Shown: positions 11,800-23,239, counted from the stretch's first letter. The stretch is 64,000 nucleotides of DNA from Lepiota brunneoincarnata (GCA_023014365.1 JAEBUN010000001.1:1798001-1862000), one strand, 5' to 3'. Notes: generated from the letters alone by a model not told the origin. Made by a program: numbers and translations.

Positions 11800-12180
11800 T
11801 GCCAGCAACCAGCTTGGAGTCTCTAGGAGGACATTATTTGTTGACCAGGAAGGGGAGCATAAGTCTTATGTGTTGTCCACATTGTAACCTGAGAACAGAG
11901 ATCATTGATGGATTGATACGCGGCGAATCAATGTTTGAAACACAAGCTGCACATGTTACTTGGTTGCCAAGTTAGGATCACGTAAATGAGTTTGGGCGCG
12001 GGCGCTCCGTGCTGCGAGTGAATTGGGAAGAGCGCCCAGAAGAATCCCAGTGCTTGTTCAGAAGATCGATGATATATTACACATGACGTCGCAATGTTCA
12101 TTGCAGTTAAATAATGGATATCATGCGGGAAGCCAACCAACGACGTACGCTTCGCCTCTATCGACCTTCGACATAGCCAC
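11800..12180. other. Intergenic spacer
   Basis: About 380 bp between the 3' end of AVL9 and the start of the two-half membrane protein. It includes the out-of-frame leader peptide from ATG 11882 described with that gene. Nothing else is recognisable. Confidence 0.5.
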
Positions 12181-15100
12181 CTACAGTGCAACACCTGCAT
12201 ACAGCCGGTCATCATCCTTCTTTGCATCAGGACTTGAGTCGGGGGTTGCTTCCGTCTTTAGAATTGGTAAAACAGGAGACTGGGACTGAGTCAACGGCAC
12301 AGCGGCATTCTGTGGGGGGCTGGAAGGTGGCAGCGATTTATCAACTGGGAGGTTGGTCTGCGCTGCTGCTGGCGTCTGACCAATCCCCGCAGCGGCCCAA
12401 TCCCCTGACTTTGCTCGAGCTAACTTCGCAGAAAAGAAGGATCCAAGCCCTGCCCCCCAAGCTGACAGATTGGGAGCAGCGGGCTTCTGAGGAGTCTGCA
12501 CCGCCTTGGGCGTGGTAGGAGCTGCACTTTCGCTACCAGAAGACAATATTGAAAATGGAAGAGACATGACTCTGGGCGATTCGACGACGGGTCCCTGACT
12601 TGATGGCCCCTCTAGATCCGACTTGCTCACTTCAATGGGCGTACTAGATCCAGAGGTGTCCGTGGCAGATGCTGAAGATGAGCTAACTTGTCGCTGCGCC
12701 CATTTCTCTCGAACACCCTCCACTGCCTTGAAGAAATTTGTAGAGCCGGTAGCAATTGTTCTCGCGACAGCTTCACGAGCAGGGGCCAGTTGCTGCTCCA
12801 GCTTCAACTCCTGGATGCCTTCCTGGAGACGGAGGCCGAGATCAGCAACAACCGAGGGCTTCTCGGTGCATGGGTGCCTAAAGCCATTATTAGCTAATCC
12901 CACTTCCCTCGATGGTTGAACTTTTTACCTGGGCTCCACAATATCAAAGATGAGGGGATCTGTTATCCTATCCCATACAGCGAATGCATTGGTATTCCTG
13001 AACTCGGATATCCACAATGGATTAAAATCGTCAGTGGCTGCAACGTCTCCCCCTGACGAAAATAGATTTCAGGATCGTATACAAAGGCCACAGCGCAGAG
13101 ACTGACCAGTCCCGCCAGTGATGAGGACACCACTTCCTTCCCCTTTGAGAACAAAGTCGTGGTACTTGACACATGATAATGCTGCGGAGATGTACTCCTC
13201 AAACTGTTTAAGTGTGAGCAACACACTACGTAACAACAGAGGATTAATTCCACACCTTTGTCCGCACGTAGTCGTCGCTACCTTTGAATCTATTCTCACA
13301 GCTTGGTGTCATGATTCCAACAGATCCCATCATAGAACTTACTGTAGTGTAGGAGCTTTGGCTGGGTCTATGTTATCCCACCCCTCATTCACATCATGCA
13401 CAATATCGTCCATCCACTTCCGGTCGGCAGCTGTTAGTCCTGCTAGACGCTCTAGTCTGGGGTCGCGGAATTCGATCGTTCCAGTTTCGGTCTAAATGCA
13501 AAGGGGGTTAGTACACCTCAGTGAAAAAGATTGGGAACCGATTCATACATGTACGAAGAGATCAATTTCTTTTTGTTGCGTCACTATGGAATTCGTACTC
13601 CCACATAACCAGCTTGGCGTATCGATAATCATGTCTAATTGTTGAAGGGGAAGATAAGGTTGAAAGAATGCATCCTAGTTAAGCGATAAGCCAGAGTAAA
13701 CCTGGGCATTAGTGCTGAAGGATACCTTGCCGAAAATATCCAATGGCAAGCCCATGAAAGCCATCATACTCTTATGATCAGATGTTTTCAGTGAGTTGGG
13801 TCGTGATAGTGTCGGCGCTCGATTGGCCAAAGGTGGTGAACCGCAGTCTTCGAGTGTTTGAAGCAAGCCTATCGTAACGTATAGGGGATTAATATTGGAA
13901 AAGACGTGGGGAATCATACCTGGGAAAAGCGAGATCAGAGAATACTGGTATGTGCACAGACGCTCCACCGGGTGGCCGAAGAACATGATCTAGGCAGACT
14001 GGTGAATTGCGAAGAAAAAAAGAGTACGGTGGGGCCCACCCTACCCTCTTTTGTAACATAAGAGCCTTAACAAGGACTAGAGTCCGTTGCCGAAAAGTGT
14101 GAACAAGCTCGCGCCTGGACAGTGACGAAGATGGCTGCCGTCATGGAACGAAAAAGAGGAAGAGCAGGCGAAATACGCACAAGCTAGTGCCTAATCGAGA
14201 ACATGAGCCGAGGAATGCGGGTATGCGGGACCCAACTCACCCATATAAAGTCCACTTTCTGTCAATTGACCCCTCAGACTTGGCTCAAGCGTGACGGTAA
14301 AGTCATCCAGGATGCTTGTGTCCGAAAAGTCTCTACAAATATTGATGTGTAAAGCGAAGGATACCTAGGCATCATGAGGTAGTACCTTTGCTGGAAGAGT
14401 GCCGTGGTCACCACACGGAGTTTATCTCTGGCTCTTTTTAAACAGCGTCCACGTATTGTCAGTTGATGGTGACACACCGAATTGGGCCAAAGACAGGTTT
14501 GGATGCCAAGACCACAACTGCCTTTTGGACTGTAGAACGAGTGACATCTGGGTCCTTCACAAGTAGGGACTTTGCAGCGATTTGTTGATTACACCTGCAA
14601 AAAAAGTATTGAGTTGTGATACAAAGACTATTAGAGATCACTTGCGAAATGCCGAAAATAGTAGTGGTATTTGGCCCTGGAGGGACAAGGTGGAAATAAG
14701 AGTAATCCTCAGAACTCTGGACAAACGAATAAGGGGCGACCAAATGAATGATATTCAACAACGTACTAGGTGTGCTCCATCGGGAAGCGCAAGAAAGGGT
14801 AAAATCTTTGCCACTTCTTCGTCATCAAAAGTTTCTCCTTTCGACCATTCTATTCGAGGCCCAACCTAGACACCATTAGTTCGGGTATTCCTTGGGTGTG
14901 ACAAGGGGGGAAAGCTGCACCAAATGGTTGAAATCAACGAGCGCTATGCCCAATACCAGCGGCCCTTTCGAAGGGATGGCGAGCAAGGACTCTGGCCTCG
15001 CTTTTCTCGAGGAAGTAGTGGATGTGAGGGAGGATATCGATACAGTATCATCTTTATTTGGCGGTATCGGTGGATACGTGGTAGCCGTGGACACGGTTAT

Positions 15101-15532
15101 CGGCGTAGAGATTGGCGCGGGTGCCGGAACGGGGGGGATGGGTGTAGTGTCCTTAGTTGCGGTCAACGGTTCCTCCTCGTAGACCGAGGGCGGGGCGGTA
15201 GTATTGGGTGTCTCGCCAGTCACCGACATTCTCTGCTTGTACAAACTCATATCATCGGCCTCGGAACTGAAGTCCGTGTCGAGGGTGTAAGGATGGGATT
15301 CACGCTTATCGTCACTACGGAGGAAAGCACCAGGGTTTGCTAGAAACCGATGGGCATCAGAGTCTGAGTCCACAGCGGACTGTCTACGCGAGTCTGGGGG
15401 CGAGTCGAGAGAAATGGAGCGCTGGGAAGCAGTGTCTGCGTCCGAGTCTGCATCATCATAGGGTGTGATCTGGGGTGGTGAAACGGAGGGGGTTGTCGTG
15501 CTTGGAGACAATGGGGGCAATTGTAGTGCCAT
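12181..15532 (-). CDS. AVL9: Late secretory pathway protein AVL9 (DENN-related)
   Basis: AVL9 acts in exocytic transport from the Golgi and has a DENN-like fold. Sixteen exons join exactly in frame to 850 aa: 15532-14921, 14865-14767, 14716-14646, 14594-14478, 14427-14386, 14332-14241, 14190-14181, 14114-14045, 13989-13920, 13868-13726, 13674-13549, 13491-13343, 13289-13256, 13203-13107, 13052-12929, 12877-12181. A disordered Ser/Thr/Pro N-terminus (about 190 aa) precedes the hallmark LGIALVDFNHLVGPRIEWS, SYFHLVPP, IFGISCNQQI, FGPIRDKLRVVT, GTSLRELVHTFRQRTLVLVK, IMFFGHPVERLCTYQYSL and FQPYLPLQQLDM. The intron at 14595-14645 begins GC rather than GT, and exon 7 is only 10 nt; both are needed to keep the family reading. 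The C-terminal 230 aa are low complexity. Confidence 0.94.
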
Positions 15533-15773
15533 TTTACGCAGAACAGAGGGAGAGGAGATGACTGTCGGGTGTCGTCGTGGTGATGGCTGCTTGTAAGGAC
15601 ACGGTATTAGGTAATTATAATTATGATAAGATAAGATAACACATACGGCTGTTACACTGCCCGCCCACATCCATCATGTAACACATCAGGGCTCCTCTGT
15701 CCGAGGTCCTGACATTCACTTTTAGACCGTCACTTCCAGACGGGCCCTGCTTGTCGCTGTACCTGGATCTGCC

Positions 15774-16930
15774 ATGAGCTTCCACCTTTACCTCCTCCTC
15801 GCCTGCTGGGCCTCCTGTACCACCGCCATCCCCTTCGGACCCCTTGGTAGTCCCGAGTATGTGTTGACCCTGCAAAATATGCCGCTATTCAAGAACTACT
15901 GGGCACAATCGTGGGGAAAACATACTCTCAAGGCTTCAACTGAGTCCACATCTCAGGAGGACCAATCCGCTCAGCCCGGTTGGTACAATCCTCAAGAGAA
16001 AGGCGGAAGAATGCTCGACGTACGTTCAGCACGTCTACTATCTGTATTCTCTGCCTCATAAACAGCGAACAGTTCACAACAGTAAGATTGGGTGAACCAC
16101 TCAATATTATCATATCCGGTCACTCAGACCCTTTCATCCTTACCGACGACGGATTGCACTTTTATGCCAAGTAGGCAAACTTTTATTCCGGAGTTTTGCA
16201 CCCCTCTCACAGGCTTTTCAGGTCTCTCGGTTTCTCAGAAGAATGCCTAGGTCTGCACATTGGCAATCTCCACGAAGCTGATCTAGGCGACGGTGACGAT
16301 CGAAAAATTGAGCAGTTCCTTGCCCGCCAGCACTACTTCCCTATATGGGGCACTTGCTGGGAGAGCCTCGCCGGTAAGAGTCCCGAACAACCGAAACAAG
16401 GCGATGGTTAAAATAGAAATCAAGGCGGACATCACTTCCGAGCGTGGAAACAGAATGGCACCTTGGCTAACAGCGGGGCATGGTTCATCGGGTATGTACT
16501 TTGTCCGTTGCTAGCGTACGAGATCAGCTCAAATGTCCGTGCTCAGAGCCTCAAAAGAGCTCGTGCGTCCCATCGTAGTGCCTGATTCATAGTATGCTTT
16601 AATTGGTAGCACAGGACTCACGCCAACACCATCGTATCGTCCCCAACGGTTACAATTTGGGTACATTTTCATTTGGTTTCCATTTGTTGTTGACCAACCA
16701 TGTTAAGGTCGTGATTGGATCGTTGATCACGCCGCCTCGGGTAGCCACTGGAAAGGCAGGTCGTGGAAGGCAGAAGTTGAGTGGCGGACAGATCTCCTCG
16801 AAGAAGGGAGCGAAGGTATGTGTTCATGCAGATCGCACCAATCAGCTCGAAGCGAACCACATGCCCAGGCGTAAATCACGGAATCGCACAAGACGGACGC
16901 GTTGCTATCCTCACCATTCACGGAACATGA
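15774..16930 (+). CDS. Secreted protein of unknown function
   Basis: Eight exons (15774-16019, 16073-16170, 16222-16373, 16425-16491, 16547-16562, 16615-16660, 16708-16815, 16869-16930) join in frame to 264 aa. It starts with a clear signal peptide (MSFHLYLLLACWASCTTA). The mature part is rich in Trp, His and Gly: LNIIISGHSDPFILTDDG, EECLGLHIGNLHEADLGDGD, ARQHYFPIWGTCWESLAGG, FRAWKQNGTLANSGAWFIG, HHRIVPNGYN, GSHWKGRSWKAEVEW, GVNHGIAQDGRVAILTI. I recall similar uncharacterised proteins in other agaric genomes, but no enzymatic family can be named. Exon 5 is a 16-nt micro-exon. It is divergent from AVL9, with 241 bp between start codons. Confidence 0.85.
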
Positions 16931-17166
16931 CGTACTAGACTGCGTTATCATTGGACCAAACCATATAATCACATTGGAGCTTAGGCACAGGCCAAAGTGT
17001 TACTATCTGGCATCTCCCTGTATTGATTTTGTGTATTTACGTAATATCACGCCCTGGAGTAACGACTATTTATTTACCTTTGTTGATTTCTCAAGTCCAC
17101 AAAATTCTGACTAAAGGGGTTTCAAACAACCAAGAGACTGAATGCAACTATAGTGTCTCTTACTAG

Positions 17167-18570
17167 ATGGCCAAACAACCGAAGCGACATGTGGTAGCGA
17201 CTACACTCAAAGAATCCCGGGGTAAAAAGGATGAGAAGAAACCCATGTCAGTACTATCACCACCTCGGAAAGCAGATTCACGGGAAGAGGAAGACGTCGA
17301 TGAAGACGAGGGCTCTGCGGATAAAGGGGGCGACGACAGAAGTGAAGAGGATGAAGATGACGACGGTGTGGATGAGGAAGGCATGGAGAGACTTGTAGAA
17401 TTACTTGGAGAGGATGGGCTGGACGATTTTGACAGATCGCAGCTACGGTCGTTAGTTGGCGAGGACGGGGCCGAGGATGATGAGGATGAGGAGGGTGATA
17501 GCTCGCAGGAGGAAGAGGAGGGCGAACAGGTGGCAGGTGCAAAAGTTTCCGTGAACGGAAATGCCAATGAAAGTGGCGAGGAAGAGGAGGAAGGAGATGA
17601 TACAATCTTACTCGACGAAGCGGAATCTGTGGACGATGATGTAGTACCGCACCAAAAGCTTGATATCAACAACGAAGCAAGTTATTCCTTGGCCCGTTTC
17701 CATTCGATTTATTGACTTCTCCTCACACAGGTCGCATTGGAGCGCATACGCGAAACCATTCAACTAGATCCCTCCTTTCCATGGACGGAGACCCTCGTCC
17801 TCTCGTATCCGGAAAAAATCAATGTCGATGTCGATGATGACCTGAATCGCGAACTTGCATTGTACGTCCAGCTTTTTCTGTCCATTTCTAGATACCAACA
17901 CACCAACACGGCTATCAGCTACAAACAGGCACTCCATGGCGCCCAAGCTGCACGGACACTGGCGTCCCAACAAAACCTCCCCTTCACCCGTCCTCCTGAT
18001 TACTTTGCTGAGATGGTCAAGTCTGACGCTCACATGCAACGGATACGACAACGATTATTAAATGAAAGCGCAAGCATTAAGAAGAGCGAGGAAAAGAGGA
18101 AAGAGCGCGAGGGAAAAAAATTCGGGAAACAAGTGCAGATTGAGACGCAGAAGCAGAGAGCTCAATCGAAGAAAGAGATAGAAGAGCGACTCAAAAATCT
18201 TAAACGAAGTGAGCCTTCATCCGCAATTATGGACAATCTCCAACTTATTTTGGCAGAACGGAAAGATATGCTGGATAATCTACAAAATACCAATGAAGAT
18301 TTCGATGTCGCTATTGAAGATGCTATCTCGGATCGGCCGTCGAAACGAAGTAAGTCTGACGGGAGCAAAAAGCCTCGCATGTCTCGTCAAGCCCGCGACA
18401 AGAAATTCAGTTTCGGTGGTGCTGGAAGACGATCAAAACAAAATACGAAGGAATCCACGGACAATTTTGGACCCAGTGCTGGCAGAGAGAAGAAGGGAAA
18501 GGGCGGGAAGGCTGGAAAAAAGCAAAGGCCCGGGAAATCCAGGCGGACAGCCGCACGTAGCAAATCATAA
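17167..18570 (+). CDS. EBP2: rRNA-processing protein EBP2
   Basis: Nucleolar factor for 25S rRNA maturation and 60S assembly. Three exons (17167-17676, 17731-17861, 17919-18570) give 430 aa. The first ~165 aa are extremely acidic (long Glu/Asp runs with a conserved-looking GMERLVELLGEDGLDDFD), followed by the EBP2 core: VALERIRETIQLD, RELAFYKQAL (created by splicing), RPPDYFAEMVKSDAHMQRI, then a Lys/Arg-rich coiled-coil and a basic Gly/Lys/Arg tail typical of nucleolar proteins. Intron 1 (17677-17730) begins GC (GCAAGT) and is needed to join DINNE to VALERI in frame. A long minus-strand Ser-rich frame over exon 1 is a shadow of the acidic coding sequence. Confidence 0.95.
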
Positions 18571-18775
18571 GTTGTACTTATTCGCGGCCGTCTCCGTTTT
18601 GGCATGCCCACTCACTTGTTCAAACATTCACTGCCGCGAGTCACTCTTACTACTTTTGGCATCAATCTAACAAGAACTGGTTCAGACACGAAATTTACCA
18701 ATCGAGAGACTTCATAAGCCTAGTTCGTGTTGCGTCGGTACAATCATATGTCGCAATTCCACACTAGCTGTTTGT

Positions 18776-19466
18776 CGTGTCGTATACGACGACGAAGTGC
18801 TGAAGAAAGACGAAGCCATTTTCGTCAAAAGGTATGGGCGTACCAATAGAGTCCAAGCCCAAACCACTCATGCTGCTGATGCCTGCCGTGGCCGGATAAA
18901 CCTCTGAATGTTGTGTTCACCGGAGAAGGCCAGGCTTGCGTACTCGAGCAGAGACTCGTAGGTTTCCTAGCTCCAATCCCAGAAAATGTTAAATACCCTG
19001 TGGATAGCTGCATCCTACCCAATAATATTGACGCAATATTCAGGAAAAATACGGCCGAACTGAAACCCTCAGAGACGTCACTCTACTTCAATTATGATGC
19101 TGCTGCTGTCAAGATCCGGGGACATGGCATAGATGTTCTTCAGAAAACCACCAAGCTTCCTCGTCCACAGGCCCCTAAAACTCAGGCACTGGAAGGACCT
19201 CCGGAGTCCGAAACAGGGATGCTGTGGTCCGTGAACGTGAAGTTCATGCAGTTCGGACTGATGATAGGGCTGGCACTGGAACTGCCGTACCTGGAGCTGT
19301 AGCTGAAGGATCGGAAGAACCTGCAGGTGATGAAATCTGGGACGAAGGTGATATGATACTGTTCCTTTGGGGAAATACGCAGGCTGCGGAGGAGCGCCGC
19401 CTTGGGAGCTCTGCTGAAAAAGCTGCATATGTAGAACGGTGGAGGGAAGGTGTTCCTTCACTTTGA
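18776..19466 (+). pseudogene. Possible gene or relic, coding-like stretches in shifting frames
   Basis: Three coding-like stretches follow each other on the plus strand in different frames. At about 18776-18832 is VVYDDEVLKKDEAIFVKR. At 18877-19302 is a 140-codon frame containing VVFTGEGQACVLEQRLVGFL, YPVDSCILPNN and VKFMQFGLMIGLALELPYL. At 19224-19466 is EIWDEGDMILFLWGN ending in a stop. No obvious ATG plus consensus introns join them, although a GT at 18834 could be a donor. I do not recognise a family. It could be a decayed gene, a gene hit by indels like its neighbours, or coincidence. Confidence 0.35.
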
Positions 19467-19559
19467 CTTTCCTCTACTTTCGACAATGGGAGGTCAATGA
19501 TACATATTTATATTTAGCGAATACAAGGTCCGATATTGATGCAACCGAAATTCAGCACC

Positions 19560-20867
19560 TTAATCACTCAGGTCAGTGTCCGAGAAATAATCTGGCAATG
19601 CGTCCTCGACCCGTTTAACAATCTCGATGATACCCCTTCGTGCCGCTTGTCGACAGTCATGGTGCATATATGTCGCACTCCCCCACCTGTCGTAGTCCTT
19701 CTGGATCTGCCTTAGCCTCCCAAGTACGTCGGCAAGACCAAAGCCGAGCATAGTATCACTCCTCGTCTTCTCCTTCCAAAACTCGAGCCAACTTTGAGTA
19801 CATCCATGCTGATGCCACGTTGCTCCACATGATATAGCATGATCGAAGTAAGGTGGCGTCTTGCGAAGTTCTTCCCATGTGTCTGTGAGGCGATAATAGC
19901 CTGCGAGGAGACGAAGTTGCTGCTGTGGGGTGAGAGATACACGCCGCTTGACGTCTTCGACGTCAGACAATGGCTCGGCCGTGGTTGGTTGGGCCAAGAC
20001 ACTACTGCTGTCCGCAGCCAGAGAAGGCTGAACAGGAGGTTTTTGCATAATGTCGACGTGAGGACGCTTGACAATGATAGCCTTTTGCATGACCTCAAGA
20101 TAGGCCGCGCCACGCAAAGCTCTGAGGTTGAGCTCGTCCGCGAGAGTCATTGCGAGGTAGGCATACTGGACGGAACCGGTCATCAACTGCCTCAGAAGGT
20201 TGATCATGGTGTTCAAGAGCTTTTCGTGGTTACACGTCTGTGCTAGACGGATCAGACATGTCAGCTGTTCGGTGTTTGCGATCTTTGGGTTGTAGGACGA
20301 AGGGGTAGATGCAAGGTTGGCATTCGGAAAGGTGTAGGAGGACGGTGGGGGGATGGAGCTGAGGATCGGTGATGGCTTTTGATTGACATATTCTTGGATA
20401 GCGTCGAGAGCCCATGTCTCCAGAGTCTTGAATGCGTATTTGTTAGATATGCGGGCAATGTCCATGAGCTGTGTCAGATCAGCCGAAGGGCTTGTGACGA
20501 CGCTGAGTTCAGGTGGTCTGTAATCGAGAGGTGAGTTCTGGCAAGCCAACAAGACGGCCGAGGCATACAGAGCATAAAGGGCCCAGAGAAAGTGTCTGAA
20601 CTGGGCGACGGTGTCATCGATGAGTACGACGGGGTTATAGTCGTCGGTGCCCTCTACGAGGTGGTCGCCCGGAGGTAGCGTAAACATGGTCTTGAAGCTG
20701 GATGAGTCTTTGCTGAGGATGGACCGATGGACCTAAGCATGGGAATGAGTGGTGAGTGAGGAAGGGCGGGGGTCAAGACATACATTGAACAGTGTATCCT
20801 GGACTCGGAGGACGCAGCTGCCGTCATCAAAATAGTAGGTGTCGTCGCGGGTGTAGGAGTGAATCAT
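19560..20867 (-). CDS. BTB/POZ domain protein
   Basis: Two exons (20867-20784 and 20732-19560) join in frame to 418 aa. The N-terminal BTB fold reads DDTYYFDDGSCVLRVQDTLFNV, then HRSILSKDSSSFKTMF, LPPGD, NPVVLIDDTVAQFRHFLWAL and ISNKYAFKTLETWAL. BTB domains mediate dimerisation and often recruit Cullin-3; no MATH, Kelch or zinc finger is seen. The rest is helical and of unknown role, as in the large basidiomycete BTB families. The start is the first ATG before the domain; the frame is open further upstream without another ATG, so a short upstream exon is possible. It is divergent from the aldo-keto reductase, with about 190 bp between starts. Confidence 0.88.
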
Positions 20868-21056
20868 AGGCCTGGAACTTCTCTGGGGGGCCTGTGTTCT
20901 GGAGGCTGTCGCATCTGCCACGTTTGCGGACGGGTGAGTGGAGAGTCTCGGGGGTGCTGGTGCCAGTGCTCGACAAGGGCTGCATTATCCAAACTCGGCT
21001 CCAACTCGCGCTCGGCTTATAACACCACCAATGTCATTCCATACGCACTGCAATCA

Positions 21057-22398
21057 ATGCCCTTCCACGACATTTCTCTCAGCGATGGCAAAGCCGTACG
21101 TTCCATCCCTACTCTCTGATCGCTATTTCACCCCGTCTACAGATACCCGCCATCGCCTTCGGCTCTGGCACAGTTAACAAAGGCAAGGAGATTCACGAGT
21201 ACATCGAGAATGCTATAGACGCTGGTTTCTCTCACCTCGACACTGCCCAGAGTGCGTCACCCCATCTGTTAATGCGACTTTATCCTCATCCTTTGTGGTA
21301 GTCTATGGTAATGAAGAGAGCGTCGGGATCGCTATCCGGGAGAGTGGTCTCAGTCGCGAAGACTTATATGTCACTACCAAGTGGAACGGTAAGCCAAACG
21401 TTAGGGCGACACTCGAAGAGAGCTTGTCCAAGGTGTGCAGCTGACTCTATATACATAGTTTCTTATTTACACTTCACCAGCTTGGCCTCAAGTATGTCAA
21501 CCTGTTCCTCATTCATGGTCCCTGGAGTGTTCAGGGCAACATGGAGGATGTATGGAGACAATTTCGAAGAGGTTCAGGAAGCAGGCCTGACGAAGTGAGC
21601 GGCATGCTCCCCTCTGGATCCTTTTCTTCCTAAGACTTCTCGCAGAAGCATTGGTGTCAGCAACTTCCCCCTTGAGCTTTTGCAACAACTACTCAAGGTC
21701 GCCCGCATTAAGCCAGTCGTCAACCAGGTCCGCCTCCGAACTCCTGTTACCGCTGTTTCGCTTATCCCCTAGTAGATTCGCTTCCATCCCTATAACTGGG
21801 CTGAGATCAAAGACCTCGTCGAGTTTCACGCCAAACATAGCATCGTCACAGAAGCCTACAGCAGCCTAACGTACGCTTCTCATTCATCCTGCACGTGCTG
21901 ACAGAAGACAAGGACGTTTCCTCTTGCAGTCCTATTACGACGTACCCTGGCGGCCCAGTCGATTCTGTCCTCGCGAAGGCGGCCAAACGGATTAATGCTA
22001 CACCCGCACAAATCATCTTTGCATGGGTGAGAGCCAAAGGCGCAGTCATTGTAACGTAGGCCGTCCCATGGCTCGAAAAGATTCTTGATCTCATTCACTG
22101 ACAGAACCACCTCGAAACGCGAGCGGTTGGAAGAGTATCTGGCTGCTGGTGACCTCCGTAAGTCATGCTCTCCGACAATAATCATACTACATGCACTGAT
22201 GCCATTCCAGCTGACCTCACACCCGGGGAGATTGCTGCGATAGACGGGGCAGGCTCTAAGGGACCCCCTTCCGTTCTCAGCCTCGCATTTCTACCTTCTT
22301 CCCTGAAGCAACAGTACCACCTTTTGATTCCACCAATGTTGCTTTTCATTTTACTCTTCTACCTCCACGGAGCTTGCTCTGGAGGCGAAGCGGTATGA
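21057..22398 (+). CDS. Aldo-keto reductase, one apparent +1 frameshift
   Basis: NADPH-dependent carbonyl reductase of the AKR superfamily. Exons: 21057-21095, 21143-21251, 21302-21432, 21481-21594, 21646-21727, 21776-21870, 21930-22055, 22105-22157, 22211-22398. The catalytic tetrad is visible: Asp and Tyr in [15 protein letters not shown], Lys in LYVTTKWNG, His in NLFLIHGP. Further landmarks are [28 protein letters not shown] and [19 protein letters not shown]. In exon 4 the reading breaks once: WRQ is followed by one extra T before [11 protein letters not shown] (near 21562). The summed exons are 937 nt, exactly one base over. The C-terminus ends with a hydrophobic stretch ([10 protein letters not shown]) after GSKGPP, which could be a tail anchor. 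Confidence 0.88.
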
Positions 22399-22626
22399 TA
22401 CGTCCAGTCGTTGTTCCACCACCCTAGATGACCCATCAATGCATTTTCTCGGAGTGCTGACATGTGCCCGCGCTTGAGACCGATGACAATATAAGGGCCC
22501 CGCGGGGGGATGCCATAAACATTCCTAAGTATTCAAACAGTGCTAACAGACGTACGAGCCTCACATATAGTCACATAGGAAAACTATTGTAGAAAGAACC
22601 GAGGACGTAAACAATTTGTTCTCTTC

Positions 22627-22812
22627 ATGCCGACCAAGTCGAAAGCCAAATCGGGCTTTGGGCGAGTCGGATCTCGTCCTAAACTGTAGCCTGCAAGAGG
22701 CCCTCTCTTTCGTGTCGAGGACCCCGGAGGAGCACCCGATCAGCCGAACGAAGCCCTCATTAGGCAAATCAAAGATATTCGGAAAAGGGAGCGGCGCGGT
22801 CGTGCGCTATGA
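22627..22812 (+). other. Short coding-like stretch with an in-frame stop
   Basis: From ATG 22627 the frame reads MPTKSKAKSGFGRVGSRPKL, then a TAG, then continues PARGPLFRVEDPGGAP and a basic end (IKDIRKRERRGRAL) to a TGA at 22812. Basic composition and lack of further stops hint at a small gene or relic, but nothing identifies it and the in-frame stop argues against an intact gene. Confidence 0.2.
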
Positions 22813-23239
22813 CGTACGGTACAAAGGGCACTCGAGAACAAAATAAGTCCTAGCTTGACTTTCGCAGCGCCCCCACGCTTTCATGCAGCGCCCCTCCAGA
22901 AAGTAGATCCTTTCAGCAACAATTGAAGCAGCCGCGTCGAGCGTTGACCACATTGTTCCAATGACACTTGAAGCTTGAAGCTTGATACCCTGCCCCCAGC
23001 ATTGCACCGGTACTGTGCAACGCCTCATCCGATATTTCCACATTCCCGCTCGCCGCCTCGCAAACTGACAAAAAAGCAAGCTTGACATTAGCAAATGGCT
23101 CGGCAATGATATCTGTGATTATCAAACGCTGGTCATGGGGGCAGAAACTACTCCGCGTCGGTTCTTGTACATTCTGGACAGCGTGACGTGGCTTGAGATA
23201 GTGAGAAGTTGAGAATGGCGATTTGGCGAGACAGTGCAT
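22807..23239 (-). pseudogene. Relic of a CHAT-domain protein (C-terminal part)
   Basis: On the minus strand two overlapping frames together give the C-terminal half of a CHAT peptidase-like domain: LIITDIIAEPFANVKLAFLS, then SVCEAASGN, ISDEALHSTGAMLGAGYQ in one frame, and SVIGTMWSTLDAAASIVAER in the next. CHAT domains belong to the caspase-like fold; the catalytic-type Cys lies in the LSxCExAxG motif, which is kept here. The frames separate at a perfect 7-bp tandem duplication (GCTTCAA twice, near 22972-22985); deleting one copy restores a continuous reading. No N-terminal TPR part or start is found upstream. Basidiomycetes carry many TPR-CHAT proteins, so this is probably a decayed fragment of such a gene. 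Confidence 0.7.

Noticed and set aside
15928..16174. Extension of the secreted protein through 16019 instead of splicing
   Set aside because: The unspliced frame stops soon after VRSARLLSVFSAS; splicing at 16020-16072 restores a long consistent protein with eight exons summing to a multiple of three.
17163..17672. 169-codon minus-strand Ser-rich frame
   Set aside because: It is the antisense of the Glu/Asp-rich first exon of EBP2; acidic codons read backwards give serine and proline.
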